From Chloroherpeton thalassium ATCC 35110 (GTDB lineage: Bacteria; Bacteroidota; Chlorobiia; Chlorobiales; Chloroherpetonaceae), in the NCBI RefSeq assembly GCF_000020525.1, contig NC_011026.1, positions 372,001 to 436,000 on the forward strand: 64,000 nucleotides of DNA. Reading direction: 5' to 3'. A model generated the notes under the pieces. It worked only from the letters and a program-made list of their open reading frames with translations. It made no database searches and had not been told where the DNA came from. The first letter of the stretch is position 1. Each line of letters begins with the position of its first letter. Made by a program: the position numbers and the translations under genes. This document shows positions 1 through 8,620 of this stretch, piece by piece.

Positions 1-2
1 AA

Positions 3-143
3 GCTTCGTATTTCAGCGTCGGCAAAATCGGAAAAGACCAAGCCGAAGATTACGCCGCTCGCAAAGGCATGAAAATGGAAGAAGTTGAAAAATGGCTTTC
101 CACCGCGCTCAATTACGAGCCGAATGTTGAGACGGTTGGATAG
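3..143 (+). CDS. metH: Cobalamin-dependent methionine synthase, C-terminal end (partial)
   Basis: The window opens inside a reading frame whose last 46 residues run from SYFSVGKI through EDYAARKGM and EVEKWL to a TAG stop. This matches the end of the activation domain of B12-dependent methionine synthase, where a YF-x-VGKI-x-x-DQ-x-EDYA-x-RKG pattern precedes a short acidic/aromatic tail. The enzyme transfers a methyl group from 5-methyltetrahydrofolate to homocysteine; this last domain binds S-adenosylmethionine for reductive reactivation. The N-terminal part lies outside the window. A hairpin at 163-189 follows and probably ends transcription. The family call comes from a short but characteristic tail. 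Confidence 0.8.
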   Translation, partial: ASYFSVGKIGKDQAEDYAARKGMKMEEVEKWLSTALNYEPNVETVG

Positions 144-160
144 ACTGTCATAAAAAACTG

Positions 161-195
161 AGGAATCCATTCAAAACACGGATGGATTCTTCGGC
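161..195 (+). terminator. Hairpin downstream of metH
   Basis: An 8-bp perfect stem (163-170 with 182-189, arms GAATCCAT and ATGGATTC) encloses an 11-nt loop, 19 bases after the metH stop. Only a short, broken T-rich stretch follows, so it is a moderate intrinsic terminator. Confidence 0.5.
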
Positions 196-276
196 TTTCT
201 AAACCAATTTTGAGTCATGAAAAAATATCCTCATTTGGCTTAAAAGACGCAGTTTACCCCATAAAGAAATTATAAA

Positions 277-774
277 ATGCAAGAGAGATACTGGAATCTG
301 TTTTGTCATCTAAAAATAAACTCGCTCTACACTTACTATTACCATATTGAAACTGAAAGAATAGACCGTTATCTGCGAATTTTTTTGGCAATCACTTCAA
401 GCGCAAGTATTGCTGCATGGACGATATGGAAGGAGATTTCATACATTTGGGGCGGGATTATTGCATTTTCTCAATTACTCAATGCAGTGAAAGACTATTT
501 GCCTTATCAAAATCGTATGAGAAAGTTAAGCGCTTTTAGCTCCGATTTGAATACATTATTGCTTTTGTGCGAAAGAAAATGGTATGATGAGGCATCGGGA
601 GATATGACGGAAAGTGAAATCCACCAAGCATTTATGGATTTGAAGGAGAATCTTAAAAAGATAGACGAAAAGTATTTTAGCGAAAGCCCGTTACCGAGAA
701 ATAATAAAATTTTTGAAAAAGCAGAATTGGAAGCAGCCACTTATTTTAAAACATTTTACAATTCACCGTTATGA
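277..774 (+). CDS. Two-TM protein, possibly SLATT-like
   Basis: A 165-residue protein. A short N-terminal part (residues 1-32) rich in Tyr and charged residues is followed by two closely spaced hydrophobic segments, about 34-51 and 56-70. A cytoplasmic-type helical tail rich in Glu, Lys and Asn makes up the rest (75-165). A 2TM hairpin near the N-terminus followed by a long soluble helical region is the architecture of SLATT domains, which act as membrane effectors in nucleotide-signalling conflict systems. I see the architecture only; the family assignment is inference. The gene is clearly more AT-rich than its neighbours, suggesting recent transfer. Its stop overlaps the start of the next small gene (ATGA), so the two are likely translated together. 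Confidence 0.55.
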   Translation: MQERYWNLFCHLKINSLYTYYYHIETERIDRYLRIFLAITSSASIAAWTIWKEISYIWGGIIAFSQLLNAVKDYLPYQNRMRKLSAFSSDLNTLLLLCERKWYDEASGDMTESEIHQAFMDLKENLKKIDEKYFSESPLPRNNKIFEKAELEAATYFKTFYNSPL

Positions 775-938
775 ACGAAGCCGAAAAAAATAAAATAAAA
801 GAGCGCAAAAAAGATTATGCCACTTTTGAACGAGGAACTTTACCCATATCCAAAATGAAGATTCCGATGCCGCCTGTAAAAGCACCGAAAAAAGAAATAA
901 CGGTAAAAGCCGAAGATAAAAATCAGGCCAGCGATTGA
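771..938 (+). CDS. Small basic, proline-rich protein coupled to the 2TM gene
   Basis: A 55-residue reading frame begins at the ATG that overlaps the TGA of the preceding gene and ends at the TGA at 936-938. The product is very lysine-rich in its first 15 residues (EKNKIKERKK), has a central KMKIPMPPVKAPKK segment and a short acidic/Lys end; no membrane segment or Cys is present. The ATGA overlap, the shared AT-rich composition and the terminator at 1005-1030 support a real gene co-expressed with the 2TM protein. It could be a regulator or immunity partner of that protein. I recognise no family. Confidence 0.55.
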   Translation: MNEAEKNKIKERKKDYATFERGTLPISKMKIPMPPVKAPKKEITVKAEDKNQASD

Positions 939-1004
939 TTGCTTTTTTGCGGTTTGCACTTAGCTATAAGCTGCCTTTTATTTTCTCCGCGAGATTGTAA
1001 ACTC

Positions 1005-1036
1005 AAAAAGGGCTTCAAAAAGCCCTTTTTAACTTA
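1005..1036. terminator. Bidirectional intrinsic terminator
   Basis: An 11-bp perfect stem (1005-1015 with 1020-1030) around a CAAA loop has A5 on its left flank and T5 on its right, so it can end transcription from both sides. It sits between the convergent small gene ending at 938 and the minus-strand gene ending at 1057. Confidence 0.85.
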
Positions 1037-1056
1037 TGCGATAATGAATTGGCATC

Positions 1057-1380
1057 TCAGTTTGTCACCAGTTCCGTTTTAACAAGCTTTGCTTCTTGCT
1101 TTGCTTTCTCAATTGAATTGGCATCGCTTTTCGATACAGGCTCAAACTCGTAGATATTTATTTCATAGTAGTTATCCATCGAATTCCACGACTTGAACGA
1201 AATGCACTTGCCTTGCGAAAAATACCACCAGCTTTCAGAATTTTGTTCCCCGACTGTCTGCAACACAACTTCTTCGGCTTTTCCATACTTGCTTGAAATG
1301 TCTTTTTTGGCATCGCTCAGATCTGCATTCATGGTGAAGAATGTCAATAACAATCCGGCGGCGAGAGTAACGAATTTCAT
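1057..1380 (-). CDS. Small exported protein of unknown function
   Basis: A 107-residue protein starting MKFVTLAAGLLLTFFTMNA, a short signal peptide with one Lys and a hydrophobic core and a likely cleavage after the Ala at about 19. The mature part is polar, with a WWYFSQGKC segment (about 51-59) and a C-terminal helix rich in Lys, Ala and Glu. No family is recognised. It is monocistronic and faces the shared terminator at 1005-1030. Its role is unknown; a periplasmic location is the only inference. Confidence 0.6.
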   Translation of the reverse strand: MKFVTLAAGLLLTFFTMNADLSDAKKDISSKYGKAEEVVLQTVGEQNSESWWYFSQGKCISFKSWNSMDNYYEINIYEFEPVSKSDANSIEKAKQEAKLVKTELVTN

Positions 1381-1484
1381 ATTTGACCAATATTAAATTA
1401 TTGTAAGATTTTAGAAATATAACTTGTCTTTATACGGGTTCTCGAACAAAAGTTGTGTGCGCTAAAGCATAATCATTACTAAAA

Positions 1485-1979
1485 TTATATCAGGTGACTT
1501 TTTAGCGTTTCATGGAAAAACTCATAGGGAATGGGCGTTAGGTTCGAGTAGGAAAAGTTTTTGTGCGCCGCCTCCCACTTCAGCGGGCAAATGTGCGGGG
1601 TCGGCGGCAACTTCGGATTTTGTGGGTTGATAAACACCGCAAGCTCCAATTTTTCCGGCAAAATTTCATGCTTCTGGCACAAGGTCAATAGCAACGCGCT
1701 TTTATCTTTTCCTTTTCCCTTTTCTGCATCATATTCCAACCAAACAATTAAGCTTCCCACTGCTTTATATTTCACGCCGTCAAATTCCTCCGGCTCAGTT
1801 AAAAACAACATGCTCACCACCATCGCGTTGATTTCTTTGGCAAACTCCGGTGGTAGTTCAAGCTCAAAATCGCAAGCGCTGCAATTAATCTTTTTGCCCG
1901 GCTTAATGTCTTTGACATCAAGCGTAAGCTGACCTGCGCATGAAGGACAGCGAAACGTGAAATTTTTCGGTATGTGCAT
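1485..1979 (-). CDS. Hypothetical protein with N-terminal zinc ribbon
   Basis: A 164-residue protein. Residues 10-35 hold two CxxC knuckles (CPSC and CSAC) about 20 residues apart, with a GKKINCSAC arrangement typical of MJ0042/DUF-type zinc ribbons. The remainder (40-164) is a mixed alpha/beta region with no motif that I know, ending in an aromatic-rich stretch (KNFSYSNL, PYEFFHETL). No signal peptide. The downstream gene is the small exported protein at 1057, about 100 bases away; co-transcription is possible. The ribbon is supported directly by the sequence; the function is unknown. Confidence 0.6.
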   Translation of the reverse strand: MHIPKNFTFRCPSCAGQLTLDVKDIKPGKKINCSACDFELELPPEFAKEINAMVVSMLFLTEPEEFDGVKYKAVGSLIVWLEYDAEKGKGKDKSALLLTLCQKHEILPEKLELAVFINPQNPKLPPTPHICPLKWEAAHKNFSYSNLTPIPYEFFHETLKSHLI

Positions 1980-2194
1980 GACTCATATTCTTAGCGTTAA
2001 AAATGGCTCGTATGAAGAAAAAACATAAGTAAACCCTGAAATAATTTCTCACTTGCCATTCTTTTCATTGCGAAGTTGAATTCTTTTCGAAGCCTCCTTT
2101 ATGAAAAAAACCACGCCGAACTTTTTCGAAACGCTTTAAGCAGTCAGAGCTTTTTCATTTTTCCTAACAAAAACGCAATGAATTTGCCATTTCC

Positions 2195-3520
2195 TTACTT
2201 TCCGACAAGTGCTTTTGGCAACCAAGTTGCGAGTTCCGGAAAAGCCACAATCGCCAAAAGCGCTATCAGTTGAATGGCAATGTAGGGCAAAATGCCACGA
2301 TACAAATGTCCTGTTGAAATGCCTTCCGGCGCCACGCCTTTCAAATAAAAAAGTGAAAAACCAAAAGGCGGTGTGAGAAAGGAAGTTTGCAAGTTCATGG
2401 CAAGCAAAATGCCAACCCAAAGCAAATCAACGCCCATTTGCTGAAAAATTGGCGCAACAACAGGCACAATGATGAAAATGATTTCGATAAAGTCAATGAA
2501 AAATCCCGCGATGAAAACCGCCAGCATCACGATAAAAAGAAAACTTCCTTCCCCAAGATTTGCTTCTAAAATCAATTCAGAGAGATAGCGATCGCCGTGC
2601 ATTCCACGAAAAACGAGGGCAAAGGCGCTTGCTCCAACTAAAATGATAAACACCATACTTGTTAGGTGTGCCGTTTCTTGCATAACAGATTTTAACGTTT
2701 CAAAGTTAAAACGCTTTTGGGCAAGAGTGAGCAGCGTTGCGCCAAATGCCCCAACGGCTGCGGCTTCCGTTGGCGAGGCGATGCCGGCAAAAATTGAGCC
2801 CAAAACAGCCAATACCAAGAAAAACGGAATTACAAACGCCTCTAAAATCGTTTTTCCCATATTTTGAGAACGGAATTTTTCCAGCACATCTTTTGGCATG
2901 GCCGGCGCCCATTCCGGCTTGAAAATCGCAACGCCGATAATCCAGAAGAGATACAGCCCAACAAGCATCAATCCAGGAATCATGGCACTAACAAACATGT
3001 CGCCAATTGAAACATTTAAAATACTTCCTAACAAAACCAGCACGATGCTCGGTGGAATAATCTGCCCCAATGTGCCGGACGCCGCAATCGTGCCGGTGGC
3101 CAGTTCCGGTGAGTAGCCGCGCTTCAACATGGTTGGCAAGCTAAGCAGTCCCATGGTCACAACTGTTGCGCCCACAATGCCCGTTGAAGCGGCCAAAATT
3201 GCCCCAACGATCACCACCGAAATAGCCAGTCCACCTCGCAAGCGACCAAAAAGCAGCGCCATGGTTTCGAGCAAACGCTCCGCGATGCCAGACTTTTCCA
3301 ACATAACGCCCATATACACGAAAAGCGGGACGGCCAAAAGCACATAATTCGTCATCGTACCCCAAATGCGCATGGGAAGCAAGTTGAAAAAATCAAATCC
3401 AAATGTCAGCACGCCGAAAAAAAGCGATACGCCGCCGAGCGTGAATGCGACAGGAAATCCCAAAACGAGCAGCAAAAAAAGCGAAAGAAACATCAGCAAA
3501 GGCATTACAGCTTCAGGCAT
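2195..3520 (-). CDS. dctM: TRAP transporter large permease (DctM type)
   Basis: A 441-residue membrane protein with about twelve hydrophobic segments and the DctM signatures of tripartite ATP-independent periplasmic transporters: [10 protein letters not shown] near the N-terminus, the [11 protein letters not shown] and [19 protein letters not shown] loop in the middle, and [14 protein letters not shown] near the C-terminus. It would carry a carboxylate or similar solute inward using an ion gradient. The start at 3520 is chosen because AAGGAG (3528-3533 on the complement) lies 7 bases upstream; the longer frame has no such site. It overlaps the end of the small permease gene by 8 bases. No substrate-binding DctP gene is in the window, so the substrate cannot be inferred. 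Confidence 0.92.
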   Translation of the reverse strand: MPEAVMPLLMFLSLFLLLVLGFPVAFTLGGVSLFFGVLTFGFDFFNLLPMRIWGTMTNYVLLAVPLFVYMGVMLEKSGIAERLLETMALLFGRLRGGLAISVVIVGAILAASTGIVGATVVTMGLLSLPTMLKRGYSPELATGTIAASGTLGQIIPPSIVLVLLGSILNVSIGDMFVSAMIPGLMLVGLYLFWIIGVAIFKPEWAPAMPKDVLEKFRSQNMGKTILEAFVIPFFLVLAVLGSIFAGIASPTEAAAVGAFGATLLTLAQKRFNFETLKSVMQETAHLTSMVFIILVGASAFALVFRGMHGDRYLSELILEANLGEGSFLFIVMLAVFIAGFFIDFIEIIFIIVPVVAPIFQQMGVDLLWVGILLAMNLQTSFLTPPFGFSLFYLKGVAPEGISTGHLYRGILPYIAIQLIALLAIVAFPELATWLPKALVGK

Positions 3521-4049
3521 GAGTCGTCTCCTTTCCGCCCATATCAACGCCGGCAATGCTCAACGCTGACTTAACCGCAAGGGAAAAAGCTTGCAAGAGC
3601 AACAGGAAAAAGCCGATCGGAATGGCCGCTTTCAAGAGATAACGCGCCGGTAAGCCGCCTGGATCGGGCGACGTTTCGCCAATCACAAAAGAATTGATGA
3701 CAAAGTTTTGCGAGGCAAAAATCACCATCAAGGCAAAAGGAATCAAGAAAAAAATGCCCCCTAACAGATTTACCCAAGCTTGCTGTTGTTTCGAAAATCG
3801 GGCGTAAAACACATCCACGCGAACGTGCTTATCATGTTTTAGCGTGTAGGATGCGGCAAGTAGAAAAATCAGGGAAAATAAATGCCATTCGAATTCTTGA
3901 ATGGCCACAATGGTTGTTTTCAGAAAATATCGCGTGAAAACATCATAGACGACAACAAGCACCAGCAATGTGGTTAGCCAAGAAACGACTCGCCCGACAA
4001 ACTCGCTGAGCCTATCAATCGCGCGAACCAAAGATTTTGCGAAATCCAA
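3513..4049 (-). CDS. dctQ: TRAP transporter small permease (DctQ type)
   Basis: A 178-residue protein with four predicted membrane spans (about 20-42, 56-75, 97-117 and 142-164) and the DctQ pattern TRYF followed by a conserved W/E motif (EFEWHLFSL) and KHDKHVRVD in the loop after helix 2. It partners with DctM. I place the start at a TTG at 4049 because a perfect AGGAGG-type site (GGAGG at 4054-4058 on the complement) lies 4 bases upstream; the frame can be extended to another TTG at 4079, but that one has no ribosome binding site. The gene begins the two-gene operon. Confidence 0.88.
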   Translation of the reverse strand: MDFAKSLVRAIDRLSEFVGRVVSWLTTLLVLVVVYDVFTRYFLKTTIVAIQEFEWHLFSLIFLLAASYTLKHDKHVRVDVFYARFSKQQQAWVNLLGGIFFLIPFALMVIFASQNFVINSFVIGETSPDPGGLPARYLLKAAIPIGFFLLLLQAFSLAVKSALSIAGVDMGGKETTHA

Positions 4050-4079
4050 AGCGCCTCCTTTTTCATGTAGCCCTATCAA

Positions 4080-4416
4080 ATTTTAGAGGGCGTTTTTAAA
4101 ATGGGTTGGTTTTGACGCAAAATAAAAGAGATATGCCCATCGTGCAAAGACGTTGAATTCAGAGAAAGCATTTTTTTTGCAAAAAGCGTTTCTATCAACG
4201 CCGTTTCATTTTCAGTCCGCAGCCTAACGCCACCACCGTTTTATCTGCGCGATATGCCGTAGAAAAAAGTCGCGCTAACGAGACGCGCCAATGAAAAAAA
4301 CTTACCGGTTGGATGAGAAATGAGTTTTAGAGAAGGGAATTACCATCGCCATAAAAGCGGAAAGCCGCGCTGGAAATTTTTGGCGATTTCCGTGCACGGC
4401 TTTTTGAAATTTGAGG
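4080..4416. other. Intergenic region between dctQ and tatA
   Basis: About 340 bases with no convincing gene. It must hold the promoter of the dctQM operon (minus strand) and, near 4361-4403, a hairpin downstream of tatA. A plus-strand frame starting at 4320 has no homology-like features and runs antisense into tatA; I do not count it. Confidence 0.5.
4361..4405 (-). terminator. Hairpin downstream of tatA
   Basis: Nested inverted repeats: 4361-4367 (AAAGCCG) pairs with 4397-4403, and an inner GGAAAT/ATTTCC pair closes the stem. It lies about 15-55 bases beyond the tatA stop on the minus strand. The T-run is short, so it is a weak terminator candidate. Confidence 0.45.
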
Positions 4417-4683
4417 TTATTTTTTTGAAGCGTTCAACATTGCAGCGAGCTTTGCTTTTTCATCATCGCTCATGTTTTTCACTCTTTCAGAAAGATCGTC
4501 GCTCCCAGTTTTCGGAGCTTCCACCGCTTTATTGAACTCTTCTTCCAAACCAGCTTGCGCTTTTTTGAATTCGTTGAGCCCTTTTCCTAAACCTTTGGCT
4601 AACTCAGGCAATTTTTTCGCACCGAAAAACAACAAAATAATCAAAAGAATGACGATAAGTTCTTGACCGCCCAGTCCAAACAT
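4417..4683 (-). CDS. tatA: Twin-arginine translocase subunit TatA/E
   Basis: An 88-residue protein with the TatA layout: a short N-terminal stretch with FGLGGQEL, one membrane helix (about 8-20), the [16 protein letters not shown] hinge and amphipathic helix (20-40), then a charged, poorly conserved tail rich in Lys and Asp. It forms the pore through which folded, cofactor-bearing proteins cross the inner membrane. The start ATG encodes MFGLGG directly. tatB and tatC are not in the window. It lies 144 bases downstream of a DNA methyltransferase gene on the same strand, so it may have its own promoter. Confidence 0.95.
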   Translation of the reverse strand: MFGLGGQELIVILLIILLFFGAKKLPELAKGLGKGLNEFKKAQAGLEEEFNKAVEAPKTGSDDLSERVKNMSDDEKAKLAAMLNASKK

Positions 4684-4827
4684 ATTCGCTCCCTATTTTA
4701 AAATAAATGGTTAAAGACGCTGTGTAAATGTTCTTTTGGAAAACTGCTATTTCAACTTTTCAATCAAAATAGGCACTTCAAGTTTTTCCTACAAGTTTGA
4801 TAATAAAAAAAGAATATCACAAAAATT

Positions 4828-6033
4828 TCACACCTGCGAGATGCCACTGGCCACTTCGTCAGGAATCGGAATCATGGCCAGTTGCAGGCGCGTTAAATGC
4901 GGGATTAAATCCCGATACAGCGTTTTGATGTGCACTTGAACCTGCTCGCTATTCAAATATTCAACGATTTGCCGTTCATGAACATTCACTTTCGGCACAA
5001 GGTGAAATTCCTCGCGCCACGGATAACATTTTTCGTCATAAGCTGCAACCACGCGCGCGCCTTTTGTATGACCAATCACAATGTGGGCAAATCCGTAAAA
5101 TTCGCGAAGCGTTGCTGCGCCGCTATGTTTTACCCAAAAATTCGTGTGATTCGTCTCGTAATCAATTTTGCCAGGACTTAAATTTCTACCCGTTAAAGCT
5201 GGCGTAGCGCCGATAAATTGATGATCATGCACAAACGGATTTTTCTTGAACTCTGGGCTCCGCGCAGCAAAAAAAATGTCGAAAAGTTCGCCCAGCGTTT
5301 GCGACGCCGATTGTTCCCACTTTTGAGTTTCGCCGGTTTCGAAGCGAATCATCTCGCCTTGATAATCATTTTTTTCCAGCCAAAGCGTTTTTTCGTCATA
5401 AAGCCGAAGCGTTCGGCACGACGATTTTTTTAAATGAATTACCACCGCCGTGACTTGAACCCCGGGAAAAATTCGGCCAAGATAATAAACATGCAATTCG
5501 CCCGATTCGGCCAAAAATTTGCGCAGCAATTTGAAATCCTGAAGCAGCATCCAAGTCGACGGGACAACAAAAATCAGCTCGCCTGCGTCGCCGAGCCGCT
5601 TGACCGCCTGCTCGATGAACGCGCCGTAAATATTGTACTTGCCGTGCCAAGTTTCTGAGCGCTGGCGATACGCGGCCTTCATATCTTTGAAAGTATAAAT
5701 CGGATAATGGCTTCGATCGCCGATGATGCCATAAGGCGGATTGCCGAGAATTAAATCGAATTTCCGTTCGTCGTCCCAAAGCAAAAAGTCGGTTTGCTCG
5801 AAATGAAAATTCGGAAGCGCTGGCGGGCGTAATGTTTCGGCATCGTATTCGACGCCAAAAAGCGCGTGCTTGTCGCCGAATTTTTCTTGAAATGCTTGAA
5901 GAAACGGCGCATCGCCGCAAGCAGGCTCTAAAACTTTTAGCGAATCGGTTTTGGTGGGGGAAAATAAGGACAGCATAAACCGGATCACTTCCGGGGGCGT
6001 GCTGACAGCACCCAATGCTTTTTTCGTTTTCAT
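4828..6033 (-). CDS. TaqI-like adenine-N6 DNA methyltransferase (orphan)
   Basis: A 401-residue protein. Motif I for S-adenosylmethionine binding is LEPACGDAPF (about 35-44), motif IV is NPPYG (about 97-101), the catalytic signature of N6-adenine methyltransferases, and motif VI-like VVPSTWML follows at about 155. The C-terminal half resembles the target-recognition domain of TaqI/Eco57I-type enzymes, with a HIVIGHTKG segment and a terminal RLQLAMIPIP stretch. No restriction endonuclease gene is adjacent, so it is either a solitary regulatory methyltransferase or the remnant of a restriction-modification pair. It starts 9 bases after psd on the same strand and is probably co-transcribed with it. 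Confidence 0.85.
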   Translation of the reverse strand: MKTKKALGAVSTPPEVIRFMLSLFSPTKTDSLKVLEPACGDAPFLQAFQEKFGDKHALFGVEYDAETLRPPALPNFHFEQTDFLLWDDERKFDLILGNPPYGIIGDRSHYPIYTFKDMKAAYRQRSETWHGKYNIYGAFIEQAVKRLGDAGELIFVVPSTWMLLQDFKLLRKFLAESGELHVYYLGRIFPGVQVTAVVIHLKKSSCRTLRLYDEKTLWLEKNDYQGEMIRFETGETQKWEQSASQTLGELFDIFFAARSPEFKKNPFVHDHQFIGATPALTGRNLSPGKIDYETNHTNFWVKHSGAATLREFYGFAHIVIGHTKGARVVAAYDEKCYPWREEFHLVPKVNVHERQIVEYLNSEQVQVHIKTLYRDLIPHLTRLQLAMIPIPDEVASGISQV

Positions 6034-6042
6034 CGCGCGGCC

Positions 6043-6684
6043 TTAATATTCCCCAATGATGGTTTCTCCAGCGGTTGTTTTTTGCCCTTCACTGACTTTG
6101 AGCGAAACCGTTGGCGGGAAGAAAATATCCACGCGCGAGCCGAAACGAATCATGCCGAAGCGTTTGCCGATTTCGACCTCATCGCCCGGGCGAACTTCGC
6201 AAATAATGCGCCGCGCCACAAAACCGGAAATTTGTTTGAAAAAGACCTTCATATTTTTTCCCTCGATCCCGATTTCCGTACGCTCGTTATTTTCGCCTGA
6301 GGCGTGATCGAAGGCCATGAGATATTGGCCGGGAATGTATTTGTAGTGCGTCACGCGCCCGGAAATCGGAATGCGATTGACATGCACATTAATCGGCGAC
6401 ATGAAAATGCTGATCTGTTTTACCGGCCCTTGAAAATAGTCGTGAAAATCCAAGTCTTTTATCAAAACCACTTTGCCGTCGGCGGGCGAAATAATAATGT
6501 TCGGCTTTTGCGGCGTTTTTCGCTCGGGGTCGCGAAAAAATTGGAGCGTGAAAACGAGAATAAAAATCGCAAGACTGGAAACAATCAGCGACGAAATCGG
6601 CGGCAGCACGTAGGATAACGCAAAAAAGATCATGCTAATCACAAGCGCTTGGCCGAGCGTCTTTTTGCCGTAAGGTGTAATCAT
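6043..6684 (-). CDS. psd: Phosphatidylserine decarboxylase proenzyme (short type)
   Basis: A 213-residue protein of the short (PSD-A) type. Two hydrophobic segments near the N-terminus (about 15-47) anchor it to the membrane. The middle holds FFRDPER, the PADGKVV motif and [11 protein letters not shown], all typical of the family. The self-cleavage site that creates the pyruvoyl cofactor is FGS (Gly182-Ser183), with the alpha chain being the last 31 residues. The enzyme makes phosphatidylethanolamine from phosphatidylserine. In this family the GS dipeptide is always kept. It lies between ccmB and the methyltransferase; gaps are 64 and 9 bases. Confidence 0.94.
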
Positions 6685-6748
6685 AGGTGCAATAGAAACA
6701 AATGTTAATCAAAATAAAAGTGTTCGAGCAGGGAATTTAACATAATCT

Positions 6749-7420
6749 TCATTCCTCCCATACATATTCGAACAACATGACGGATAAAGTGAGCATCACG
6801 ACCGAGTAAGCCAGCAGCAATTGCAATTCCGACTGCGCGTCCGAGAAGGTGCTTTCGGGCAAAGCCGCCGATTTGGTGGCACGAACCACAAGCCAAATCG
6901 CCGGCAAAATCGGTGGAAACGCCAGCACCGCAAACAGCCCGCTGCGAGCCGCCGTTCCGGCCACAATCGCGCTAATCAGCGTGAGTGTAATCGCCGACGC
7001 CAAACTGCCCAAAAGCAGCGTGAGCAGGAAAACGAGATAATTTTCAACCGAAAAATCCAGCGCGAGAAAATAAAGCAAGGCCACAAGCAAATTAATCGCA
7101 AGCGCAAGCACGACATTGTAAATCAACTTGCCGAGCAAAACGGCGGTTGCCGGAACGCTAAGCTTTAAAAATAAAATCGTGCTTTGCTCGGCTTCGCTCA
7201 CAAAACCTCTGTGCATCGAGGCCATCGCGGAAAAAAATATCGTGTTCCAAAGCAGCGTGCCGAGCAAGTTGCTTTCCAGCGTTTCGCCCGCGAATGAAAA
7301 AATGACGAGCGAAACCGACATCAGCACAAAGAGCAACACGATGTTGATGCCGAAGCGCGTGCGATATTCGAGCAGGAAATCTTTTTTCAGAACGGCGAAA
7401 ACGGCTGAAAGTAGCGACAT
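6749..7420 (-). CDS. ccmB: Heme exporter / cytochrome c maturation protein CcmB
   Basis: A 223-residue membrane protein with six predicted spans and the CcmB pattern: KKDFLLEYRTRFGIN at the N-terminus, then ESNLLGTLLWNTIFFSAM, FVSEAEQSTILFLKLS-type loop and KLIYNVVLALAINL. CcmB is the membrane subunit of the CcmAB ABC complex that releases the heme chaperone CcmE during c-type cytochrome assembly. The ATP-binding subunit ccmA and other ccm genes are not in the window. It starts 23 bases after holB and precedes psd by 64 bases, so it is probably part of the ilvE-holB-ccmB-psd transcription unit. Confidence 0.9.
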   Translation of the reverse strand: MSLLSAVFAVLKKDFLLEYRTRFGINIVLLFVLMSVSLVIFSFAGETLESNLLGTLLWNTIFFSAMASMHRGFVSEAEQSTILFLKLSVPATAVLLGKLIYNVVLALAINLLVALLYFLALDFSVENYLVFLLTLLLGSLASAITLTLISAIVAGTAARSGLFAVLAFPPILPAIWLVVRATKSAALPESTFSDAQSELQLLLAYSVVMLTLSVMLFEYVWEE

Positions 7421-7443
7421 GGATTTTTGAAGCCCGAAGGAAA

Positions 7444-8613
7444 TTAGCGAGTTAGAAATGTTTTTAATTTAATACAAAGGGCGGAAAAGGTTAAAAACGG
7501 GTTGGCGTTGCGACCGATTTTATAAATGGCCGACTCGGTTTCTTTGACAGCCGATTCAAAGTCGGCGTCGGGAAAATTTTGCGCAAATTTTGAAATCGCC
7601 GTTTCAATGTCGGCATTGACGAGTCCCGTTTCGTTCGGGGCGTTTTGTTTGCGCACGACGTCTTGAAAAATGCGCAGCATGGCCAGCAAAATTTGCCGCT
7701 GCTCGTCGCGCGTTTTGTCGCGCTTGGAAAACTGCTCGACTTGGCGAATGACCTCGTGGCCGCGATCGCGCGAAAGCAGCATCCGCAAAAGCTGCAAGGC
7801 CTCGTCGCGCGTGCGTTGCAATTCGGGCTTTTCACGATTTTCCACGCTTTGAAAGGCCATTTGCACCACATGGTTCAGATTGCCGCGCGAAAAGCTCGCG
7901 ATAAATCGCTCGGCGTCCGCTTCAAGCGAAAAACTTTGGCGCTCTAAAAATTCACGAATTTCCTCCGGTCGCAATTTGGAAAACCGCAGCGGTTGGCAAC
8001 GCGAAACAATCGTAGGCAAAAGCATCTCCGGCTGCGACGAAACCAAAATGAACAGCACATAGGGCGGCGGTTCTTCCAGCAGTTTCAGCAGCTTGTTGGC
8101 CGACGCCTCGTTCATGGATTCCGCTTGCGAAAGGATAAAAACGCGCTTTTTGCCCGCGAGCGGCTTGTAGGCGGCTTTTTCCTGCAACAGCAAAATTTGG
8201 TCTTTTAAAATTCCCATCGCCTTGTCCATGCGCAGCGAGTGATACGGATTGCGGCGTTTTTCCTCCAAGAGGGCTTTCATTCGTTCGAGCGCGTCTTCCT
8301 GCTTGGCGCGGTCGGCGCCGGTTTCGGAAGTTTTTTCAAGAAGAATTTTTTCGACGGGAAAAATAAATTCAAGATTGGGATGTTTGAGCGCGGAAATTTT
8401 TTTGCAGCTTTCGCATTTTTCGCAAGCCTCCGCCGTGAGCAGGGCGTTTGGGGAATCGCAGTTCAGCACTTTTGCCAGCTCGATGGCGACGGCCTCTTTG
8501 CCGACACCTTCGGGGCCTGTAAACAAAAAAGCGTTCGGAAGGCGATTGGTTTTTATCGCCCTCCGAAGCACGGAAATTTGTCTTTCTTGACCGTTGATGC
8601 GTTCCCAAGCCAT
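7444..8613 (-). CDS. holB: DNA polymerase III delta prime subunit
   Basis: A 389-residue AAA+ clamp-loader subunit. It contains the RFC box near the N-terminus (QERQISVLRRAI), a Walker A-like GPEGVGKE (about 33-40), a zinc-binding cluster with four Cys (CDSPN to CESCKK, about 52-72), a long Glu/Arg-rich insertion (90-115) and the sensor/SRC motif TIVSRCQPLRF. The clamp loader places the beta sliding clamp on DNA. I choose the ATG at 8613; a GTG one codon upstream is possible. The gene starts 7 bases after the ilvE stop, so the two are translated from the same mRNA. Confidence 0.92.
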   Translation of the reverse strand: MAWERINGQERQISVLRRAIKTNRLPNAFLFTGPEGVGKEAVAIELAKVLNCDSPNALLTAEACEKCESCKKISALKHPNLEFIFPVEKILLEKTSETGADRAKQEDALERMKALLEEKRRNPYHSLRMDKAMGILKDQILLLQEKAAYKPLAGKKRVFILSQAESMNEASANKLLKLLEEPPPYVLFILVSSQPEMLLPTIVSRCQPLRFSKLRPEEIREFLERQSFSLEADAERFIASFSRGNLNHVVQMAFQSVENREKPELQRTRDEALQLLRMLLSRDRGHEVIRQVEQFSKRDKTRDEQRQILLAMLRIFQDVVRKQNAPNETGLVNADIETAISKFAQNFPDADFESAVKETESAIYKIGRNANPFLTFSALCIKLKTFLTR

Positions 8614-8620
8614 CACAAAG

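Noticed and set aside
4320-4535. 71-codon plus-strand frame antisense to tatA
   Set aside because: Overlaps tatA on the other strand and contains the hairpin at 4361-4403.
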